Shown here: piece by piece, positions 8,775 through 13,642 of the stretch
How positions within the stretch are numbered: the stretch's first letter is position 1
Layout of the letters: each line of letters opens with the position of its first letter
Source of the DNA: an uncultured Lachnospiraceae bacterium
GTDB lineage: Bacteria; Bacillota_A; Clostridia; Lachnospirales; Lachnospiraceae
Reading direction: 5' to 3'
Length of the DNA stretch: 13,642 nucleotides
NCBI GenBank assembly: GCA_946630765.1
Contig: CAMOZF010000014.1
Location: forward strand, 1 to 13,642
The notes under the pieces: model-generated
What the model was told of the DNA's origin: nothing
The model's database searches: none
The model's input: the letters and a program-made list of their open reading frames with translations, nothing else
Position numbers and translations under genes: made by a program

Positions 8775-8780
8775 AGGCTG

Positions 8781-8786
8781 CCTCCC
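8781..8786 (-). promoter_or_regulatory. Ribosome binding site deciding the GTG start of the DUF6062-like gene
   Basis: GGGAGG on the minus strand, 6 nt before the GTG at 8772-8774 and directly next to the glnS stop codon. The good spacing supports the GTG start. Confidence 0.75.
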
Positions 8787-10523
8787 TTACTTTTTCACCT
8801 TGAAACTGTCCTTTAAGGATACGCTCCGGTTGAAGACCAGATGATCTTCCCGGCTGTCCCGGTTGTCCAGACAGAAATAACCGTTTCTCATAAACTGGAA
8901 GGTCGGCGCATTCACGCCGGTCCGGTCCGGAAGCTGATCGAAATCGCGGGCGACCCGCGCCATCTCCGGCTCCACCTTGCAGCCCTGGAGCACCTGAAGG
9001 CTGTCGGGATTCATGCACTGCAGGAAATCCTTGTCCGGTCCGTCGGGCTGTTCATCGAGGAACAGATTGTCGTAAACGCGCACCTCGGCGTCGATCGCCG
9101 TATGCTGATCCACCCAGTGAATCGTCGCGCCCTTCACCTTTCTGCCGTCCTTCGGATCTCCGCCGCGGGAGTCCGGATCGTACTCGCAGAGGACCTCGGT
9201 GACATTGCCGTCCGCATCCTTCACGCAGCCGGTGCATGTGACAAGATACGCGCCCTTCAGGCGGACTTCATTCCCGGGATACAGTCTCTTGTACTTCGGG
9301 ATCGGCTCCTCCAGGAAATCCTCCCGCTCGATATAGAGATCGCGGCTGAAGCTGATCGTATGCGTGCCGGAGGCGGGATCGGTCGGGTTGTTTTCCAGCT
9401 CAAAGGTTTCGCTCTGCCCTTCCGGATAATTCGTAATCGTCAGCTTCACGGGCTGCAGGACCGCCATTGTCCGCTCCGCGCGCTGATTCAGATCATCCCG
9501 GAGGCAGTGCTCCAGCATCGCCAGCTCCACAACACCCGTCGTCTTTCCGACGCCGATCATCTCGACAAACTGCCGGATCGACTGCGCGGTATAGCCGCGG
9601 CGGCGGAGTCCGCAGAGCGTGGGCATTCTCGGATCATCCCAGCCCGAGACATAGCCTTCCTCGACAAGCTTTCTGAGCTTCCGTTTGGACATGACCGTAT
9701 GGTCGATGTTCAGGCGGGCAAACTCGATCTGGCGCGGCTTATGATAGGGAATCGACACATTGTTCACGACCCAGTCGTAAAGCGGCCGGTGCTCCTCATA
9801 CTCGAGAGAACACAGAGAATGTGTGATTCCTTCCAAAGCGTCCTGGATCGGGTGCGCGAAATCGTACATCGGGAAGATGCACCATTTCGTTCCCTGACGG
9901 TGATGGTTGATGAAACGGATCCGGTAAATGACGGGGTCGCGCATATTGAAATTGCCGCTCGCAAGATCGATCTTCGCGCGCAGCGTCATTTTTCCTTCTT
10001 CGACCTCTCCGTTTTTCATCTTCTCGAAAAGCGCAAGGCTTTCCTCGATCGGCCGGTCGCGGTACGGAGACTTCGCGGGGATGCCGATATCGCCGCGGTT
10101 TTCCCGGAATTCCTCCGGAGAGAGCTCACAGACATAGGCCAGACCCTTCCGGATCAGCTCCTTCGCGTACTCATAGTCCTGCTCGAAATAGTCGGAGCCG
10201 TAGAAATAACGGTCGCCCCAGTCAAAGCCGAGCCAGTGAATATCCTGCTGGATCGCCTCGACGTATTCGGTGTCTTCCTTGGCGGGATTGGTGTCGTCCA
10301 TCCGGAGATTGCAGAGGCCGCCGAAATGCTCCGCGGTCCCGAAATCAATGCAGAGCGCCTTGCAGTGCCCGATATGCAGATATCCGTTCGGCTCCGGCGG
10401 AAAACGCGTATGGACGGTCTTTCCCTCAAACTGTCCGCCCGGGGCAATATCCTCCTTGATAAAGTCCCAGATGAAATTACTGTTGCCCGGGACAACTTCC
10501 GTTTCGATGACGTTTTCTGCCAT
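8787..10523 (-). CDS. glnS: Glutaminyl-tRNA synthetase
   Basis: GlnRS joins glutamine to tRNA-Gln using ATP. The 578-residue product has the class I signatures FPPEPNGYLHIGH (41-53, HIGH box) and VMSKRKL (277-283, KMSKS equivalent). THSLCSLEYEEHRPLYDW (234-251) corresponds to the GlnRS-specific CTLEF region of Escherichia coli and distinguishes it from GluRS. The C-terminal half (about 340-560) matches the two anticodon-binding beta-barrels. Length is close to E. coli GlnRS (554). ATG start with AAAGGA about 9 nt upstream; it lies 21 nt after mutL and 12 nt before the DUF6062-like gene. Many Firmicutes lack GlnRS and make Gln-tRNA by transamidation with GatCAB, so its presence says this organism has at least the direct route. 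Identification is secure. Confidence 0.96.
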   Translation of the reverse strand: MAENVIETEVVPGNSNFIWDFIKEDIAPGGQFEGKTVHTRFPPEPNGYLHIGHCKALCIDFGTAEHFGGLCNLRMDDTNPAKEDTEYVEAIQQDIHWLGFDWGDRYFYGSDYFEQDYEYAKELIRKGLAYVCELSPEEFRENRGDIGIPAKSPYRDRPIEESLALFEKMKNGEVEEGKMTLRAKIDLASGNFNMRDPVIYRIRFINHHRQGTKWCIFPMYDFAHPIQDALEGITHSLCSLEYEEHRPLYDWVVNNVSIPYHKPRQIEFARLNIDHTVMSKRKLRKLVEEGYVSGWDDPRMPTLCGLRRRGYTAQSIRQFVEMIGVGKTTGVVELAMLEHCLRDDLNQRAERTMAVLQPVKLTITNYPEGQSETFELENNPTDPASGTHTISFSRDLYIEREDFLEEPIPKYKRLYPGNEVRLKGAYLVTCTGCVKDADGNVTEVLCEYDPDSRGGDPKDGRKVKGATIHWVDQHTAIDAEVRVYDNLFLDEQPDGPDKDFLQCMNPDSLQVLQGCKVEPEMARVARDFDQLPDRTGVNAPTFQFMRNGYFCLDNRDSREDHLVFNRSVSLKDSFKVKK

Positions 10524-10544
10524 AAGCTGTATTCCTTTCCAGAA

Positions 10545-12473
10545 TTATACAATTCTCTTAAATTTCTTATCAAGTTCCGTCCTGCTGAAGCTGATCAGCG
10601 TCGGCCTGCCGTGCGGACAGGCGTAGGGGTTCTGAAGCGTCATCAGCTCCCGGATCAGCGCGTCGGCTTCCTCGAAGCTCAGCGCGTTTTCTCCCTTTAC
10701 CGCTGCCTTGCAGGACATGGATGCGAGCTTGCTGAGGATCATTTCCGGCTTTTTCTCGCTGAATTCATCCTCCATCTCGCCAAGCATTTCTTCAAAAAGC
10801 GCCCGGATATCGAGCCCGTAAAGATCATAAGGCACGGCCGAGATCGCATATTCTTTTCCGCCGAAGCCGGAAATCTCATAGCCAAGCGCCGAAAAGGCGT
10901 CCATATATCGGTTCAGAAGAAGCTCCTCGCGGGCCGTGACACTGATCATCACGGGCGGCGAAACCATCTGCGAGGGATGCTTTCTCTCTGCAAGCTCCTT
11001 CATCTTCCGCTCGTAGAGGACCTTCTCATGCGCGGCATGCTGATCCATGATGTACAGCTTGTCGTCCATCTGAAGGACCCAGTAGGTCTCAAACACCTGG
11101 CCGAGAATGCGGATTCTTCTGTAGCCCTCTTCCGAAAGAAGCTTTGTATCAAAAAGGTTCTGCTGGACTGCCTTTTTTCCGTATTCCACTTCGGGTTCCC
11201 GAACAAGTGTTGAAGAATACGGGCTGTCCGAAAATTTGGGGCTGTCCGGAAATTCCGGGCGGTCAGAAGCAGTAAAAGGTTCCTGTTCGGACGGCTGTTC
11301 TTCCGCAATGTTCGGTTTTTCGGAAGCCGTCTTCTCCCGGAGGATTTCCGGTCCATCCGTGCGCTTCGGCAGGACCTGCGGTTTCTCCTCCCGAAGTCTC
11401 TTTTCTTCAAAGGGCTCCGGCGCCTGATACTGGGGGGTATTCTCCTCTTTTTTCTCTTCCTCCGCCAGCGCGTCTACAATAAATTCCTTGTGCGAAAGCG
11501 CCGCGCGAAGCGCAGAAAGCACGCAGTCGTAAATCTGCCCTTCGTTTCGGAAGCGAAGCTCCATTTTCTGGGGATGCACGTTGACGTCGAAGCTGTCCGA
11601 CGGCATATCCAGATAAAGCACGGTCAGCGGATAGCGGTGCAGCATCATGAAGGGCTGGTACGCTTCCTCGATCGCCTTCGTGATGATCCGGTCCTTCACA
11701 TAGCGGCCGTTCACGAAATAGTTTTCAAAGCCGCGGTTGCCCTTCGCGACCACCGGCTTCCCGATAAAGCCGGAAATCCGAATGCCTTCGATTTCCGTAT
11801 CCAGAGGAAGCAGCTCCCGCGCGGTTTCCCTGCCGTAGATCGAATAGATCAGGTCCCGGACCTTGCCGTTTCCCGCGCTCGCAAGCCTCGTTTTCTGATT
11901 CGCGATGAAGCGGAAGCTGACGTCCGGATGGGACAGGGCCATTTTTTCAAGAAGCTCTGCAATATAGCTGGCCTCCGTCATCGGCGTCTTCAGGAATTTC
12001 CGCCTGGCCGGCGTATTGTAGAAAAGATCCTGCACGAGGAAGGTCGAGCCGTCCGGCGCGCCGATCTCAGAGAGGGAAATCTCTTCTCCGCCGTGAATCT
12101 CGTAGGAGCTTCCGACCGGGTCTTCTTTCCTTTTCGTGATCAGTTCGAGCCGCGTCACCGCAGCGATCGAGCTGAGCGCTTCTCCCCGGAAGCCGAGACT
12201 GTGGATCCGCTGAAGATCCTCCGCGTTTTCGATCTTGCTGGTCGAATGTCTCAGAAAGGCCGAGCGAATCTGTTTTTGTTCGATCCCGCAGCCATTGTCC
12301 GTCACGCGAATAAAATCAATTCCGCCGTTTCGGACCTCGACGGTTACGGCCGTCGCGCCGGCGTCGATCGCGTTCTCCACAAGCTCCTTGACGACGGAGC
12401 TGGGGCGCTCGATCACCTCTCCCGCAGCGATCTGATCAATTGTCAGTTTGTCCAGTACATGTATCTGCGGCAT
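10545..12473 (-). CDS. mutL: DNA mismatch repair endonuclease MutL
   Basis: MutL links MutS mismatch recognition to strand incision. The 642-residue product has an N-terminal GHKL ATPase (LVENAIDAGA 31-40, DNGCGI 59-64, GFRGEALSS 94-102) and the transducer domain to about 330. A charged, low-complexity linker follows (about 337-435). The C-terminal domain carries the nuclease metal-site motifs DQHAAHEKVLYE (477-488, matching DQHAx2Ex4E), SCKAAVK (587-593) and CPHGRP (619-624). It is therefore predicted to be an active nicking endonuclease, as in methylation-independent repair systems without MutH. SQMVSPP (501-507) lies where B. subtilis MutL has its clamp-binding loop, a tentative match. ATG start with GGAAAGG 5 nt upstream, 16 nt after mutS. 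Confidence 0.97.
   Translation of the reverse strand: MPQIHVLDKLTIDQIAAGEVIERPSSVVKELVENAIDAGATAVTVEVRNGGIDFIRVTDNGCGIEQKQIRSAFLRHSTSKIENAEDLQRIHSLGFRGEALSSIAAVTRLELITKRKEDPVGSSYEIHGGEEISLSEIGAPDGSTFLVQDLFYNTPARRKFLKTPMTEASYIAELLEKMALSHPDVSFRFIANQKTRLASAGNGKVRDLIYSIYGRETARELLPLDTEIEGIRISGFIGKPVVAKGNRGFENYFVNGRYVKDRIITKAIEEAYQPFMMLHRYPLTVLYLDMPSDSFDVNVHPQKMELRFRNEGQIYDCVLSALRAALSHKEFIVDALAEEEKKEENTPQYQAPEPFEEKRLREEKPQVLPKRTDGPEILREKTASEKPNIAEEQPSEQEPFTASDRPEFPDSPKFSDSPYSSTLVREPEVEYGKKAVQQNLFDTKLLSEEGYRRIRILGQVFETYWVLQMDDKLYIMDQHAAHEKVLYERKMKELAERKHPSQMVSPPVMISVTAREELLLNRYMDAFSALGYEISGFGGKEYAISAVPYDLYGLDIRALFEEMLGEMEDEFSEKKPEMILSKLASMSCKAAVKGENALSFEEADALIRELMTLQNPYACPHGRPTLISFSRTELDKKFKRIV
11221..11266 (-). 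repeat. Short 18-bp tandem repeat in the MutL linker
   Basis: Two adjacent 18-nt units on the plus strand (starting gggctgtccg at 11221 and 11239) differ at three positions, and a partial third starts at 11257 (gggcggtcag). They encode the RPEFPD / SPKFSD / SP portion of the disordered linker (about residues 405-418). Being in frame, it changes linker length only. Confidence 0.6.
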
Positions 12474-12489
12474 GGCGTCCTTTCCGTAC

Positions 12490-13642
12490 TCAGACCCGGT
12501 TATTCAGTCTGGACTGGATCCGGTACAGTGTGTTCATTGCGTCAAGCGGCGTCATCATCGAGAGATTCAGGCCTTGAATCTCCGAAAGGACGTCCTCCTC
12601 CTTCACGGTATCAAAAAGGCTCATCTGATTCGCGTCCACCTCGTCCGGCCGCTCGACGCGTTTTTTCGTCGTCATGCCCACCGCCGCGTAGGAAGCGATC
12701 TCCCGTGCGCGCTTCGTGATGTCCGTATCGATCAGCTCTTCCACCAGCTCATCCGCGCGGTTCAGTACCGCTCTCGGAACGCCCGCGAGCCGCGCGACCT
12801 GGATACCGTAGGATTTGTCGGCGCCGCCCTTTACGATTTTCCGGAGGAAAATGATGCTGTCGCCCTGCTCCCGCACGGAAATGCAGTAGTTATTGACGCC
12901 CGGGATCGCGCCCTCGAGCTCGGTCAGCTCGTGGTAATGCGTCGCAAAGAGTGTTTTTGCGCCGATGATCCGGGGATTGCTGATATATTCGACGACCGCC
13001 CAGGCGATCGCGAGACCGTCAAAGGTTGAGGTGCCGCGGCCGATTTCATCCAGAATGATCAGGCTCTTTTTCGTCGCGTTTCTCAGGATATTCGCGACCT
13101 CGGTCATTTCCACCATGAAGGTGGACTGGCCGGAGGCCAGATCGTCGGAGGCGCCGACACGCGTGAAGATCCGGTCGCAGATGCAGATATCCGCCTCTTC
13201 CGCCGGGACAAAGGACCCGGTCTGCGCCATCAGGGACAGCAGCGCCGTCTGCCGCATATAGGTGGATTTTCCCGCCATATTCGGGCCGGTAATAATCGCG
13301 ATCCGGTTCGAATCCGTATCGAGAAGCGTGTCATTCGGCACAAACTGTTCGGACTGGATGATCCGTTCAATCACCGGATGACGCCCGCCTTTTATCGTGA
13401 TCCTGCCCTTTTCGTTGATCTTCGGGCGGACGTAACGGTAGCGCTCCGCGACCCAGGCAAAGGAAGCCAGCGCGTCCAGATTCGAGAGCGCCGCGGCCGT
13501 TTTCTGCACGCGGTCGATCTCGCCGGAAATGGTGTCACGAACGGTCGTGAAAAGCTCGTACTCCAGGGCGTTCAGCTTGTCTTCAGCACCGAGGATCAGA
13601 TCCTCCAGCTCCTTCAGCCGCGGCGTAATATAACGCTCCGAG
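12490..13642 (-). CDS. mutS: DNA mismatch repair protein MutS (5' part beyond the window)
   Basis: MutS recognises mismatches and recruits MutL. The C-terminal 383 residues are visible; the frame stays open to the window edge (first visible residues SERYITPRLKE), so the start lies outside. Full-length MutS is about 850 residues, so the mismatch-binding and connector domains are missing from view. Seen, numbering from the first visible residue: end of the lever/clamp region, Walker A GPNMAGKST (119-127), Walker B IILDE (195-199) with GRGTSTFDG, the FATHYHEL segment (232-239), and the helix-turn-helix dimer region. Near the end, QMSLF (339-343) fits the sliding-clamp-binding motif known in MutS. 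The stop is 16 nt before mutL; mutS-mutL is the usual pair. Identity is secure. Confidence 0.97.
   Translation of the reverse strand, partial: SERYITPRLKELEDLILGAEDKLNALEYELFTTVRDTISGEIDRVQKTAAALSNLDALASFAWVAERYRYVRPKINEKGRITIKGGRHPVIERIIQSEQFVPNDTLLDTDSNRIAIITGPNMAGKSTYMRQTALLSLMAQTGSFVPAEEADICICDRIFTRVGASDDLASGQSTFMVEMTEVANILRNATKKSLIILDEIGRGTSTFDGLAIAWAVVEYISNPRIIGAKTLFATHYHELTELEGAIPGVNNYCISVREQGDSIIFLRKIVKGGADKSYGIQVARLAGVPRAVLNRADELVEELIDTDITKRAREIASYAAVGMTTKKRVERPDEVDANQMSLFDTVKEEDVLSEIQGLNLSMMTPLDAMNTLYRIQSRLNNRV

Noticed and set aside
8841..11213. 790-codon plus-strand open frame
   Set aside because: Antisense to glnS and the end of mutL, both securely identified. No recognisable motif, and it spans a gene boundary on the other strand.

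Overview
The window suggests a low-GC-phylum Gram-positive (Firmicutes) anaerobe of the Clostridia, most likely Lachnospiraceae-like. The reasons are the mcsA-mcsB-clpC-radA order, a MscL with a C-terminal zinc ribbon, a DUF6062-type protein, an endonuclease-type MutL with no MutH, and strong Shine-Dalgarno sites. The family placement is inference from gene content. Base composition is fairly GC-rich for that group. Every gene I can support is on the minus strand, so transcription runs from high to low coordinates. Coding density is very high, with only two intergenic gaps above 50 bases.

Block 1 (13642 to 7624) reads mutS (5' part outside the window), mutL, glnS, a DUF6062-like double CxxC/CxxH protein, and mscL. 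Gaps are 12 to 21 nt and there is one ATGA overlap, so this looks like one transcription unit combining mismatch repair, glutaminyl-tRNA synthesis and a mechanosensitive channel. Block 2 (7527 to 6778) is a single gene with its own likely promoter. It encodes an N-terminally anchored protein built from 11-residue amphipathic repeats (LEA/YtxH-like). Block 3 (6599 to 1) has a near-consensus promoter (TTGACG, 17 nt, TATAAT) and reads: a signal-peptide/single-pass membrane protein with a serine-rich hexapeptide repeat, mcsA, mcsB, clpC, radA (3' end outside the window).

Block 3 is the classical clp protein-quality-control operon, with two departures. First, ctsR, the usual first gene and repressor, is absent; an unrelated membrane protein gene occupies its place, and I see no CtsR box or CIRCE element near the promoter. 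Second, the McsB protein keeps the overall arginine-kinase fold signatures but has replaced most of the residues that the family uses for catalysis: the NEED glutamates, the reactive cysteine, and the RG..GE segment. It looks like a pseudokinase. ClpC in the same operon still has intact ATPase motifs, a ClpP-docking loop and the two N-domain glutamates known to bind phospho-arginine in Bacillus. The working hypothesis is a rewired ClpC system in which McsA/McsB act as adaptors rather than as an arginine-phosphorylating enzyme.

No tRNA, rRNA, CRISPR array, insertion sequence or phage gene was seen. The long plus-strand open frames are antisense shadows of real genes.
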